Source: Sphingobacteriia bacterium (GTDB lineage: Bacteria; Bacteroidota; Bacteroidia; Bacteroidales; UBA7960). Taken from it: a stretch of 64,000 bases of DNA. A program made the translations under genes and the position numbers. Under the pieces are notes generated by a model. It saw nothing but the letters and a program-made list of their open reading frames with translations. It had not been told where the DNA came from and did not search any database. The first letter of the stretch is position 1, and the number at the start of each line of letters is the position of its first letter. Location: the NCBI GenBank assembly GCA_011390575.1, contig JAABSE010000001.1:1-64000 (forward strand), in the 5' to 3' direction. Below are positions 46,545-57,087 of this stretch, piece after piece.

Positions 46545-47171
46545 ATGAGACACAGAAAGAAAATAAATCATTTGGGAAGAAAATCTCAGCACCGCAAGGC
46601 AATGCTGTCCAATATGGCTTCTTCCCTTATCATGAATAAAAGAATTTTCACTACCCTTGCCAAAGCGAAAGCTTTGAGAGTTTATGTGGAACCTCTGATC
46701 ACCAAATCTAAAGAAGACTCTACCCATTCACGCAGAACCGTTTTTTCTTATCTGCAGGATAAGCAAGCTGTCAGTGAATTGTTCAGAGAAGTTTCACAGA
46801 AAATTGCCGACAGACCCGGAGGGTATACCCGTATTCTTAAAACAGGTTTCAGAAAAGGTGATGCTGCTGAGATGTGCTTTATCGAACTGGTTGATTACAA
46901 TACCAATATGCTGAAAACAGCTGAGGACGAAACCAAAAAGACACGCAGAAGTCGCAGAGGTAAAAAATCATCGGCTACAACCGCTGAGAAACCTGCTGCT
47001 CCTGTTGCTGAAGAAACAACTCCTGAACAACCCGAAGCAGAAGTGAAAGAGGAGGTGAAAGCAGATGCTTCTGCCGAAGAAACGACTGAAACTCCTGCTG
47101 AAGAAACCTCTGAATCACCTGAGGCTTCTAAGGAAGAAAAGGAAGAAGACAACAAGAAAAAGGAAGAATAG
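46545..47171 (+). CDS. rplQ: Ribosomal protein L17 with acidic C-terminal extension
   Basis: The L17 core occupies residues 1 to about 120 ([20 protein letters not shown], and the [21 protein letters not shown] segment). About 85 further residues follow, first Lys/Arg-rich ([11 protein letters not shown]) and then rich in Glu, Ala and Thr, making the 208-residue product much longer than the ~127 of E. coli. Such tails are known in Bacteroidota L17; their role is unknown. It ends the ribosomal block and a terminator follows. Confidence 0.97.
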   Translation: MRHRKKINHLGRKSQHRKAMLSNMASSLIMNKRIFTTLAKAKALRVYVEPLITKSKEDSTHSRRTVFSYLQDKQAVSELFREVSQKIADRPGGYTRILKTGFRKGDAAEMCFIELVDYNTNMLKTAEDETKKTRRSRRGKKSSATTAEKPAAPVAEETTPEQPEAEVKEEVKADASAEETTETPAEETSESPEASKEEKEEDNKKKEE

Positions 47172-47271
47172 TCAGTTTCTGACCTGTATCCTTTTACAAT
47201 GTTGTACTGATGACAATCAGATTTAAATCCCGGTTTTTCTAACACGCAGAAAGGCAAAGGGTACACAACCG

Positions 47272-47309
47272 AAAAGAGGATAAAGTGAAAAGCTTTATCC
47301 TCTTTTTTT
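47272..47309 (+). terminator. Terminator of the ribosomal block
   Basis: AAAAGAGGATAAAG (47272-47285) pairs with CTTTATCCTCTTTT (47293-47306) across a 7-base loop, and the 3' arm runs into T residues. It lies 100 bases after rplQ and isolates enolase. Confidence 0.9.
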
Positions 47310-47360
47310 ATAATTTGAACAATTTATTTTTTTAAAATAAATTTGTATATTGGAATTTAA

Positions 47361-48683
<1,323 letters not shown>

Positions 48684-48707
48684 ATCTTTTATCCCGGCGA
48701 TAAAACC

Positions 48708-48745
48708 ACCAGAGGGAGGCCCGCAAAGCCTCCCTCTGGTATTTT
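48708..48745 (+). terminator. Terminator after enolase
   Basis: ACCAGAGGGAGGC (48708-48720) pairs perfectly with GCCTCCCTCTGGT (48728-48740) over a 7-base loop, followed by a short ATTTTG. The long GC-rich stem compensates for a weak T run. Confidence 0.8.
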
Positions 48746-48866
48746 GTGGGTATGCCAATTACAGTTAAATCAGAAACCGGAGCTAAGCTCTTTTCTACCT
48801 ACCATCATTGAATTTCATACTTTTGCCTTCCCTTGCAATTAAAGATTATTTTCAATTCTTTTTCGA

Positions 48867-50159
48867 ATGACTAAATTATACATAAAGACTACATTGCTGG
48901 TGTTTTTGCTGGCAACTTCTGTAGTTTCAGCACAGGATACCCTGAGAATGATGCAGTACAACCTCTTGTTTTATGGATACTACACTGACTCTTGTACGCC
49001 TGAAAACAATAATGCTGACCAGAAAGATCAGTATCTGAAAACTATACTCGGGCAGTTTCATCCTCATATATTTGTTGTGAATGAAATGGGAACCGGAGCA
49101 CACAATGTGACCCGGTTGAGAGATAATGCACTTAATGTTGATGGGATTAATTATTATGAACATGCGACCTACACCAATTCTACCAACAGCTGGTTTGCCA
49201 ATGCATTGTATTATGATACGAGAAAATTTGGATTGATTCATGAAGCTGTACCGGGCTCTCTTGTGCGCGATATTAACCTTTACACCCTTTATTACAAATC
49301 AGAAGATCTTGCTGTAACCGGCGATACAATTTTTCTGACCTGCATTGTAGCACATCTTAAAGCCGGGCAAAGTTCTTCGGATCAACAAACCCGCACCAGC
49401 ATGGTTAACAATGTAATGTCTTACCTTGAAACGAATAATTATTCGGGCAATATTCTGTTTATGGGTGATTTTAATATGAAATCATCCTTCGAACAGGCCT
49501 ACCAGCGTATGGTTTCGCATGCCAACTCTGAGATCAGGTTTTATGATCCTATTGCCATTACAGGAGTATGGGGGAATAATCCGGATATGGCGGCCTATCA
49601 TACTCAAAGTCCGCGAACCGGAAGCCACGATTGCTTTGTTACCGGGGGACTGGACGACAGATACGACTTTATTCTTGCTTCCAATTCCATCATGCAGGGA
49701 CTGGATGGTTTTCAATATGTGGAGAATAGTTATACCACCATAGGGCAGGACGGAAATCGCTTTAATCAATCCTTGATAAGCCCTCCCAATTACAGCCAGC
49801 CGCAGGAAGTACTATCAGCCTTGTACAATATGTCGGATCATTTGCCTGTGATGATGGATGTGATAGTTTCTTCACCCGTGAGTATTCCTTCGGTACCAGG
49901 AGACTTTAATTTGTCTGTTTCCTTTCAAAACCCCGTAGAAGACAGGTTGAAATTTGAAGTAAGGAATGGTAAATCAGGAGAAATGAATGTTTCTTTTTAT
50001 GCTTTGACGGGTTCTCTGGCTTACGAGGAAAGCCTGGTTAAGAGCGCCGGAACTGTAACCTTTGAAATTGAGATTGATGATCTTCCTTCAGGTATTTATC
50101 TGATGCGAATTGATCTGTCAGGAGAAGCAACGTTTTCTGACAAAGTTGTTAAACTGTAA
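48867..50159 (+). CDS. Secreted EEP-family phosphoesterase with type IX sorting domain
   Basis: The 430-residue protein has a signal peptide (about 1-22, ending VSA/Q). An endonuclease/exonuclease/phosphatase domain follows (about 23-330) with MQYNLL, FVVNEMG, VAHLKAG, FMGDFNM and SDHLPVMMD as the metal and catalytic blocks. The last 80 residues, with NPVEDRLKFEV, LTGSLAYEE and LPSGIYLMRID, are a type A T9SS C-terminal sorting domain. It is therefore expected to leave the cell by the type IX system, of which PorX (3060-4610) is a regulator. The substrate could be DNA, a phospholipid or a phosphorylated sugar; the next two genes concern phosphate uptake, so phosphate scavenging is an attractive inference. 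Confidence 0.88.
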   Translation: MTKLYIKTTLLVFLLATSVVSAQDTLRMMQYNLLFYGYYTDSCTPENNNADQKDQYLKTILGQFHPHIFVVNEMGTGAHNVTRLRDNALNVDGINYYEHATYTNSTNSWFANALYYDTRKFGLIHEAVPGSLVRDINLYTLYYKSEDLAVTGDTIFLTCIVAHLKAGQSSSDQQTRTSMVNNVMSYLETNNYSGNILFMGDFNMKSSFEQAYQRMVSHANSEIRFYDPIAITGVWGNNPDMAAYHTQSPRTGSHDCFVTGGLDDRYDFILASNSIMQGLDGFQYVENSYTTIGQDGNRFNQSLISPPNYSQPQEVLSALYNMSDHLPVMMDVIVSSPVSIPSVPGDFNLSVSFQNPVEDRLKFEVRNGKSGEMNVSFYALTGSLAYEESLVKSAGTVTFEIEIDDLPSGIYLMRIDLSGEATFSDKVVKL

Positions 50160-50210
50160 TTTTTTGTAGAATGTATTGAGAGTTATTTGTACTTTTAGCT
50201 TTCACATTTA

Positions 50211-50240
50211 TTTAATAGTCTCTTAACCTAAACTTAACAC
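50211..50240 (+). promoter_or_regulatory. Putative Pho box before the PiT transporter
   Basis: Three 8-base units at 11-base steps, TTTAATAG (50211), CTTAACCT (50222) and CTTAACAC (50233), match the PyTTAAPyPy-type direct repeats described for PhoB boxes in cyanobacteria. A possible -7 box TATTTTTG follows at 50271-50278. The position, 64 bases before the gene, suits an activator site. Confidence 0.5.
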
Positions 50241-50303
50241 AGGATCAGGTTAACCAGCATGGGAAAGGTTTATTTTTGCCAAGAAAATTAAACTTAATAT
50301 TAG

Positions 50304-52553
50304 ATGGACAACATTTACCTATTCTTTGTTATCGCCCTCTTTATTTTAGCCATTTCTGACCTTGTTGTTGGTGTTGGAAATGATGCTGTTAACTTTTTAA
50401 ATTCCGCCATAGGCTCTAAGGTTGCTCCTTATAAAGTAATTTTAGCTATTGCCGGTGCCGGGGTCCTGGTAGGGACCACTTTTTCCAGTGGAATGATGGA
50501 GGTTGCCAGAAGTGGTGTGTTTTTCCCTGACCAGTTTTATTTTAATGAAATAATGATTTTATTTCTGGCGGTTATGATTACCGATATCATATTGCTGGAT
50601 ACCTTTAATACTTTCGGTTTACCTACCTCTACTACAGTATCTATTATTTTTGAATTGCTGGGAGCTGCTGTTGCTGTATCTTTATTTAAGATTTATATGT
50701 CTTCAGACAGTATCCAGGATCTGGGCAATTATATTAATTCAGCGAGGGCCTTAACGATTATTTCCGGAATTCTGTTATCTGTGGTAGTCGCATTTACTGT
50801 GGGTGCCATTGTGCAGTTTTTGTCCAGGGTATTGTTTACGTTTAATTTTGAAAGGAATCTGCCCTATTTTGGTGCATTGTGGGGAAGCCTTGCCATAACT
50901 TCCATCATTTATTTCATTCTTGTAAAAGGAGCCAGCGGATCCTCATTTATGACAGAGCAGAATGTGCAATGGATCTCTGATAATACTTTTCTCTTGTTGT
51001 CTTCATGTTTTGTTGTGTTTGCTGTTATTTCGCAAATCTTAATTTCGCTTTTCAAGGTCAATATTCTCAGGGTCATTGTATTAATTGGTACCTTTTCTAT
51101 TGCCATGGCCTTTGCCGGCAATGACCTGGTGAATTTTATCGGTGTACCCCTTGCAGGTTATGAATCTTATCTGTTTTTCATCAACGACCCTACTTTGGAT
51201 CCTACTACCTACACTATGGAGTCGTTGCTTGAACCGGTAAGGACGCCAACGTACTTTTTATTGGGAGCAGGGATTATTATGATACTTGCCTTATTCTTTT
51301 CCAAAAAAGCCCGTTCGGTTACTCAGACAGAGGTGGATCTTGCCCGGCAAACTGAAGGATATGAAAGATTCTCTTCATCTGTTTTTGCCCGCACCCTTGT
51401 TAGAAAGGCTATAGATTTTAGCCAGGTATTACAAAAAATACTACCAGGAAGTTTTTTCCGGTTTCTCGATAAGCGTTTTGATGAATCATTATCCAAAAGA
51501 AGAAAAAAAATCAGGAAAGATGATGCACATTTTGACCAGGTCAGGGCTTCAGTAAACATGTTTGTTGCCAGTATCCTGATAGCATTGGCTACTTCCTTAA
51601 AATTACCATTGTCTACTACTTATGTGACGTTTATGGTGGCCATGGGGTCTTCCTTTTCTGACCGTGCCTGGGGCAGGGAAAGTGCAGTTTATCGCATAAC
51701 CGGTGTTATTACCGTAATAGGAGGATGGTTCTTTACTGCTTTCACTGCCTTTTCTGCTGCTTTTATTTTTGCATTATTCATTAGCTGGGGCGGTATAACA
51801 GCAGCAATAATTGCCATCATAATTGCATTTGGTTTTGTTATCCGTACCAATTTTATTCATAAACGCAGAAGTGAATCCAAGAAAAAAGAAGAGGCCAAAC
51901 TTACCAGGGAATGGGACGAAGAGAGCGTAATGAAAGAATGTAAGCTCAATATTAAAAATACACTTCTGGTAGTCAGAGACGTTCATCCTGGAGTTATTAA
52001 CTCCTTTACACGGGAAGAACGCAAAAAACTAAAGAAAGCCAACAAGAAAATCAAAGATTTGAATGTGTACACAAAGGGGTTGAAGAAGGATGTATATATA
52101 ACCCTGAAAAAGCTTGAAGAGGATTATGTTGATACAGGACATCATTATGTTCAGGTCCTTGATTATTTGAGAGAAATTGCCCATTGTCTTAATTTTATCA
52201 TTGAGCCTTTATATGAACATGTTGAGAATAATCATGCTACTACTATTCCGGAACAAACCAAAGAACTTACCCAGCTAAGTAGTGGGATGAGTGAATTATT
52301 TGGAATGATACTCTCCATTATAGAGTCCAATGATTTTGAACAAATGCCAAAGGTGATTGAATTGAATAATGCACTGCTGGATAAAATTGAGAGAATTAAA
52401 TTGCTCCAGATTAAACTGATCAAGGCAGAGAAAATTGGTACCAGAAACAGTATGGTGGTCTTTAATTTGCTTACCGAAACCAAAAATGTTTTATTGCACA
52501 CGGTAAATGTTCTTAAATCACACAGAGACTTTTACCTTAGGAATGGGTATTGA
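50304..52553 (+). CDS. pit: PiT-family inorganic phosphate transporter with PhoU-like tail
   Basis: The 749-residue membrane protein has the two PiT signature repeats, VGVGNDAVNFLNSAIGSKVAP (about 22-42) and AFAGNDLVNFIGVPLAG (about 270-286), plus SLKLPLSTTYVTFMVAMGSS in the second half, with about ten helices. A cytoplasmic helical region (about 530-749) resembles PhoU and is found on many Bacteroidota PiT proteins; it may gate transport or sense phosphate state. PiT carriers move metal-phosphate or phosphate with protons or sodium. A putative Pho box upstream suggests phosphate-starvation control. A second phosphate carrier follows 300 bases downstream. Confidence 0.9.
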   Translation: MDNIYLFFVIALFILAISDLVVGVGNDAVNFLNSAIGSKVAPYKVILAIAGAGVLVGTTFSSGMMEVARSGVFFPDQFYFNEIMILFLAVMITDIILLDTFNTFGLPTSTTVSIIFELLGAAVAVSLFKIYMSSDSIQDLGNYINSARALTIISGILLSVVVAFTVGAIVQFLSRVLFTFNFERNLPYFGALWGSLAITSIIYFILVKGASGSSFMTEQNVQWISDNTFLLLSSCFVVFAVISQILISLFKVNILRVIVLIGTFSIAMAFAGNDLVNFIGVPLAGYESYLFFINDPTLDPTTYTMESLLEPVRTPTYFLLGAGIIMILALFFSKKARSVTQTEVDLARQTEGYERFSSSVFARTLVRKAIDFSQVLQKILPGSFFRFLDKRFDESLSKRRKKIRKDDAHFDQVRASVNMFVASILIALATSLKLPLSTTYVTFMVAMGSSFSDRAWGRESAVYRITGVITVIGGWFFTAFTAFSAAFIFALFISWGGITAAIIAIIIAFGFVIRTNFIHKRRSESKKKEEAKLTREWDEESVMKECKLNIKNTLLVVRDVHPGVINSFTREERKKLKKANKKIKDLNVYTKGLKKDVYITLKKLEEDYVDTGHHYVQVLDYLREIAHCLNFIIEPLYEHVENNHATTIPEQTKELTQLSSGMSELFGMILSIIESNDFEQMPKVIELNNALLDKIERIKLLQIKLIKAEKIGTRNSMVVFNLLTETKNVLLHTVNVLKSHRDFYLRNGY

Positions 52554-52618
52554 TAAATTGGGTTTATCCCTGATTTCTTGATATTTATAACTTATTGATT
52601 TTATTTTGTCGCTAATGT

Positions 52619-52649
52619 CAAAGGCCTGGAAGTATCTTTCGGGCCTTTG
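52619..52649 (+). terminator. Hairpin after the PiT gene
   Basis: CAAAGGCC (52619-52626) pairs with GGCCTTTG (52642-52649) over a 15-base loop, 66 bases after the PiT stop. No T run follows, so termination would be weak or factor-assisted. Confidence 0.45.
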
Positions 52650-52854
52650 GCGGCTTTGGTTCAATATAAAAGCGTTTTTTTCAATATTAATTTATTGTTA
52701 AGCTATAGCGCCCTGATTAGTTTTATTATTTTTGCAATCCCATTTACAGCTAATATATTTTGAGAGGTAATACAAAAAGGGGCCTGGTGAAAAGTTACAG
52801 TTGCCTTCCATGAGTTTTCATAGAGGAGCAGAATAATAACCTAAGAATTGTAGG
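52650..52854 (+). other. Upstream region of the Na/Pi transporter
   Basis: The space between the two phosphate transporters (301 bases in all) has no gene. TATTTTTG at 52727-52734 is a candidate -7 box. Two TTAA units 11 bases apart (52687 and 52698) faintly echo the upstream Pho box but match poorly. Confidence 0.35.
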
Positions 52855-54555
52855 ATGAATTTTAGTTTTATTGATTTTCTGACCTTGTTTGGAGCGCTAA
52901 GCTTGTTTCTCTTTGGAATGAAGGTGATGAGTGAAGGCATCCAAAAGCTTGCCGGAGATAAAATGCGCGGATTTCTCAGCGCTATGACCTCCAACCGATT
53001 TTTGGGTGTATTGACTGGTTTTTTCGTAACTACACTCGTGCAGTCTTCTTCAGCTTCTACAGTGATGGTAGTGAGCTTTGTTAATGCCGGACTGTTAAAT
53101 CTTGTACAATCTGTTGGTGTTATCATGGGCGCCAATATAGGCACCACAACCACCGCCTGGCTGATTTCTTTTCTGGGGTTTAAACTCAATATTGCAGCTC
53201 TGTCGCTCCCCATTATCGGTATTGCATTCCCCATGCTTTACTTCAGCAAGGATAAGATGACTTCACTGGGGGAAACATTGCTGGGATTTGCCCTTTTATT
53301 TATGGGATTAGGCTTGCTGCAGAGCTCTGTTCCGGATTTAAGAGAGAATCCGCAGATGTTTGAGGCGCTGCAAAACCTGACTGATTATGGGTTTGGAAGT
53401 ATATTAATATTTCTGGGGATTGGGACTTTGCTTACTATCGTGCTGCAATCTTCCAGTGCTACCATGGCACTTACCCTGGTTATGTGCAATAATGGATGGA
53501 TTGGCTTCGAGCATGGTGCTGCAATTGTTCTGGGTGAAAATATCGGTACCACCATTACGGCCAATCTTGCTGCTCTCGTGGGAAATGTGCATGCCAAACG
53601 CACAGCTCTTGCCCATACCTTGTTTAATATTTTCGGGGTTGTCTGGATGCTTTTGATTTTCAGAATCTTTATCGGACAGATTGATGCTTATATGGTTGGT
53701 ATTGGGCTGAATTCCCCCATGGTAGATGCTGCAATGGTTCCATTTGGTTTGGCGATTTTTCATACAGCCTTCAATATTACCAATACCTTACTGCTGATAG
53801 GGTTTATAAAATATATTGTGATGGGGGTGGAAAGGATTATTCCTTCCAAAGGAAAAACAGATGAACGGCATCAACTGGAGTATTTCGGACAAGGCTTTTT
53901 GCATATGTCGGAGTTGTCTGTTTTACAGGCCAAAAGAGAAACATTACGTTATTGTGATCTGGGCCAAAGGATGTTCAATTTCATTCCCGAAATGATATAT
54001 CAGACCGACAAAAAGAAATTCGCTAAGTACCTGGCACGGGTGAGCAAGTACGAAGAGATTACCGATAGGGTAGAGGTTGAAATCACCACTTTTCTTATCA
54101 AGGTTTCGCGAAAACAACTTTCTTTAAATGCTTCAGAGCAACTGCGCAGAATGAGACTGATTTGCAGTGAAGTGGAAAAAATCGGCGATATTTGTTTTAA
54201 AATGGCCACCCTTCTGGAAAAGAAAAGGGAAGAAAAAGCTTATTATACCCCAAAGCAAAGGGAAGCACTGGATAAAATGTTTGCCCTGGTCAATGAAGCT
54301 TTTGATGAAATGATGCTGAATGTGGAAAGAGGTGAAGTTTTTGCCAGAACCAACATTAACAAGTCTTATGTGCTTGAAAAGAGAATCAATGAATTTCGCG
54401 ATAAAGTAAGTGTTGGTGTGATTGATGACCTGGAAAAGGGAGGTGCTCACGTAAAAAGTGGCTTTTACTTCAACAAAATGATTTCTTCCTGCGAAAAAGT
54501 GGGCGATTCTGTGCTAAATATCAATGAAGCTGCCGCAGGGGTGAATATAGAGTAA
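52855..54555 (+). CDS. Na+/Pi cotransporter family protein with PhoU-like domain
   Basis: The 566-residue protein has the inverted-repeat NptA fold: each half carries a QSSSA motif (QSSSASTVMVVSF about 63; QSSSATMALTLV about 198) and a GANIGTTTTAW / GENIGTTITAN motif. The C-terminal about 200 residues form a PhoU-like helical domain. Members move sodium with phosphate. With the preceding PiT gene this makes two unrelated phosphate carriers, both with cytoplasmic PhoU-like tails, in one locus. Start ATG 52855 gives the normal short N terminus. Confidence 0.92.
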   Translation: MNFSFIDFLTLFGALSLFLFGMKVMSEGIQKLAGDKMRGFLSAMTSNRFLGVLTGFFVTTLVQSSSASTVMVVSFVNAGLLNLVQSVGVIMGANIGTTTTAWLISFLGFKLNIAALSLPIIGIAFPMLYFSKDKMTSLGETLLGFALLFMGLGLLQSSVPDLRENPQMFEALQNLTDYGFGSILIFLGIGTLLTIVLQSSSATMALTLVMCNNGWIGFEHGAAIVLGENIGTTITANLAALVGNVHAKRTALAHTLFNIFGVVWMLLIFRIFIGQIDAYMVGIGLNSPMVDAAMVPFGLAIFHTAFNITNTLLLIGFIKYIVMGVERIIPSKGKTDERHQLEYFGQGFLHMSELSVLQAKRETLRYCDLGQRMFNFIPEMIYQTDKKKFAKYLARVSKYEEITDRVEVEITTFLIKVSRKQLSLNASEQLRRMRLICSEVEKIGDICFKMATLLEKKREEKAYYTPKQREALDKMFALVNEAFDEMMLNVERGEVFARTNINKSYVLEKRINEFRDKVSVGVIDDLEKGGAHVKSGFYFNKMISSCEKVGDSVLNINEAAAGVNIE

Positions 54556-54561
54556 TAACTG

Positions 54562-56292
54562 TCACCTTACAGCCTTCTGCAAGCTTAGCTCAATTTCAAT
54601 TGCAATTTTCTCAGGACTGTCTTCTTCCAGATCAAAAAGGGTAATGTCACCTACATTCCATTTGCGCATAAAGGGTTTAACCAGCCGTTTCCTGATTATC
54701 CAAAACTGCGCACAGCAATTGGCTTCAATAGCATTTTCAATGGCTGGTGCCCACCCTCTGTCATTCATTTCCATGGGTCCGAGTTCATCAATAACCAATA
54801 AATCTATGGGTTTAGTAATGCTGTCTGTAATGATGCTGCAGCCTTTTTCTATTCCTTTTTTATCGAAATAGTACCTACCAACATGAAGTTTTGTTTTGTC
54901 TGGTTCAGAAGAACATAATTGCTCTTCTTCGCCCGATTGAATATCTTTGACTTTGTAAGCATTACGATTGCTGTCGTTGGTATTACCCAAAGAAACGAAT
55001 CCCCTTACTGTTAATCCCTCTTTTTGCAACCTCTCGATCACTTGCCGGGTAAGACTGGTTTTTCCCTGGTTGATACCTCCTGTGAGGATAAATACCGGTT
55101 TACGTTTTTCTTCTGCTTTGCGGAATGCCTCCAGCAATGCCCGGGAGCGGCCAAGCATGGCGTAGGCGAGTTTTTTGAATCCTTTTATACGCTGCGAGTG
55201 GCTGTAAAATTCTTCCATGATACCGGGCAGTGCCGAAAAAGCCAATTCTACTGACTGGTACAGGTTCTGGAAACCCCGGTTGTACAACAGGTTTTTCACC
55301 ACCGGGTTTTTCAGCTCCGCGCTGATTACGGCAAAGCAGGTGAGCAGCAACAATGCCCTGAAGCTCATTTTTAACCCGATAGCTAATCCTTCGGGGCTGA
55401 ACAATTGCTCCAGCCCGTTTTTAAAAAGAGCTGATAACAGGATGATAATGACCAATTGTATCCACAGGGCAGGCTTTCGCAAATACCTCATATTGCCGGG
55501 ATACTGCAGATAGCCCAGAATCAGTACCATGAAAACCAAAATGGCCGAGACCCATAATGCTGAACGGGTAATCACCAGCATGCCTGCCACCAGTACAGCA
55601 AAACTCAGAAACAGCAGGAGTATGGAGTGATTGTTTTTTCGGGTGTGTTTAAACAGGTCGCTTTGACCGTGGGTTTGTACAGGCTGATAAGCAGTGCTGT
55701 CTGCCTGTTCTTTTACATAATTTTTGCCGGTTATGAAACCCATAAAACCTGCCAGTGCTCCACTGAAAAGATACACAAGGCTGAGCAATACCAGCAACCA
55801 GGAAGGGGGCAATTGTTCTACTCTCAATTGCCGGGCTGCAAAAAAATACATGTTTTCAAGCAGCAATACAAAATCCCAACCATACAGGATGAGCAAGGTA
55901 AGGGCTTTTTGCGCCAGCGCACTGAAAACCGCCAAAGCACCGCCTACTAAATAGGAAAACAGATTCTTCCCTGTCAGCCGGATCATCATATCCAGGATAA
56001 TGGCCTGGGAAAGAATGCCCACCATGGGCCCCAGGATGATGGCACTGGGCGAAATGGACTTCATCAGGGCACAAATCAGTCCCGCCCGCCAAATCAAACC
56101 ATGATCTTTCCACACCTGGAAAAAAGAGATAACAAGATATACAGTGATAAAAGAGAGAACAGAACCTGCCAGAGGCAATTTCAGGTTGTGCAACAAACTT
56201 CCCAATACAATCTCTACGGTAGCCCATAAACTGCCCACCACGGCTGCCTTAAGCCATTTTTCGGAAAGTTGTTTTTTGGGGTAGATCCTCAT
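54562..56292 (-). CDS. Three-part fusion: membrane domains resembling ECF components plus THEP1-like NTPase
   Basis: The 576-residue protein has a first hydrophobic block (about 15-190, five or six helices, with a Gly/Ala-rich S-component look), a second block (about 222-325), and an amphipathic region (about 330-392, LSALPGIMEEFYSHSQRIKGF) that resembles the coupling helices of EcfT/CbiQ. The C-terminal 400-572 is a P-loop NTPase: GGINQGKTSL (405-414), a Walker B LLVIDELGPME (498-508), and a chain of conserved Gly and Arg like THEP1 nucleoside-triphosphatases. It precedes no partner ATPase gene. mobA, for molybdenum cofactor synthesis, is next upstream on the same strand. A vitamin/cofactor-related transport or energising role is an inference; I do not recognise a named family for the whole chain. 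Confidence 0.75.
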   Translation of the reverse strand: MRIYPKKQLSEKWLKAAVVGSLWATVEIVLGSLLHNLKLPLAGSVLSFITVYLVISFFQVWKDHGLIWRAGLICALMKSISPSAIILGPMVGILSQAIILDMMIRLTGKNLFSYLVGGALAVFSALAQKALTLLILYGWDFVLLLENMYFFAARQLRVEQLPPSWLLVLLSLVYLFSGALAGFMGFITGKNYVKEQADSTAYQPVQTHGQSDLFKHTRKNNHSILLLFLSFAVLVAGMLVITRSALWVSAILVFMVLILGYLQYPGNMRYLRKPALWIQLVIIILLSALFKNGLEQLFSPEGLAIGLKMSFRALLLLTCFAVISAELKNPVVKNLLYNRGFQNLYQSVELAFSALPGIMEEFYSHSQRIKGFKKLAYAMLGRSRALLEAFRKAEEKRKPVFILTGGINQGKTSLTRQVIERLQKEGLTVRGFVSLGNTNDSNRNAYKVKDIQSGEEEQLCSSEPDKTKLHVGRYYFDKKGIEKGCSIITDSITKPIDLLVIDELGPMEMNDRGWAPAIENAIEANCCAQFWIIRKRLVKPFMRKWNVGDITLFDLEEDSPEKIAIEIELSLQKAVR

Positions 56293-56372
56293 TTTGGTAT
56301 ATCGTTTATTGCTGCGGGCTTGCCCGAAGTCCCGCGAATGCGGTATTTATTTGTTGAAAGGGTTTATCGCTT

Positions 56373-56408
56373 AACCTCAACCTCAACCTCAATCTCAGCC
56401 TCAGTCTA
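56373..56408 (+). repeat. Degenerate hexamer tandem repeat overlapping the mobA end
   Basis: Units AACCTC x3, AATCTC, AGCCTC and AGTCTA run from 56373 to 56408. The last units cover the mobA stop codon (TGA on the minus strand, 56401-56403) and its final codons. Gain or loss of units would leave or shift only the extreme C terminus. Confidence 0.7.
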
Positions 56409-56985
56409 TATCTTCCCTGTAATTAACATTAGCAAATAGCTTTTCATTATAGAACGTTTCATTGTCTATTTCAGGATAAAATGTTTTCAGTGGGGCTATG
56501 GCATCAAATATTTTATATCGTTTTTCCTGCAGGGCTTTCTCTAAAGTTACAGTGCAACTTTTATGATAGTAGCTGGCCATGGTTTCTCTGAATCCTTTGT
56601 GCCTGGGCATAACTACCTGGTAGTTGTGGCTGTTTTGCAGGATAAATTCGAATAATCGGGTATCGAGCCAGGGTAAATCGCAACCGATAACCAGGTTATG
56701 CTCTGTATTGGATTGTGCAAGGCAGGCGTGAATCCCCGCCACGGGTCCGCTGGCTGGGAAAAGATCGGCAACAGTGGGCAGTCCGGTAAATGTAAATTTT
56801 TCCGGTTCATTGGTGCTGAGCAATAGTTGTCCGCAAAGAGGTTTCAGGGTTTCTATAGAATATTCCACCAGCTTCTTTCCCTTATATTCAAACAGGGCCT
56901 TATTGCTTCCAAAGCGGCTGCTTTTGCCCCCCGCAAGGATGATACCTGTTATCTGTTCTTTGTTGATGGAAACCGATCCAGTCAT
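56401..56985 (-). CDS. mobA: MobA, molybdenum cofactor guanylyltransferase
   Basis: The 194-residue protein has the nucleotidyltransferase start ILAGGKSSRFGSNKA (about 16-30), the metal-binding GCDLPWLD near residue 99 and GPVAGIHACL. MobA joins GMP to molybdopterin to form the guanine dinucleotide cofactor of formate dehydrogenase-like and DMSO-reductase-family enzymes. It is adjacent to the ECF-like/THEP1 fusion on the same strand, hinting at a shared cofactor role. The C terminus ends at a hexamer repeat. Confidence 0.92.
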   Translation of the reverse strand: MTGSVSINKEQITGIILAGGKSSRFGSNKALFEYKGKKLVEYSIETLKPLCGQLLLSTNEPEKFTFTGLPTVADLFPASGPVAGIHACLAQSNTEHNLVIGCDLPWLDTRLFEFILQNSHNYQVVMPRHKGFRETMASYYHKSCTVTLEKALQEKRYKIFDAIAPLKTFYPEIDNETFYNEKLFANVNYREDID

Positions 56986-57087
56986 GTTTAACCTTTCTGA
57001 TAGCTATATTTTATTTTGGTTACTTTGAGAAATCCCCATAGCTTTGGTGTTGATATGATTTCTGTTTGCTGTGCAAAACTAAGATTT

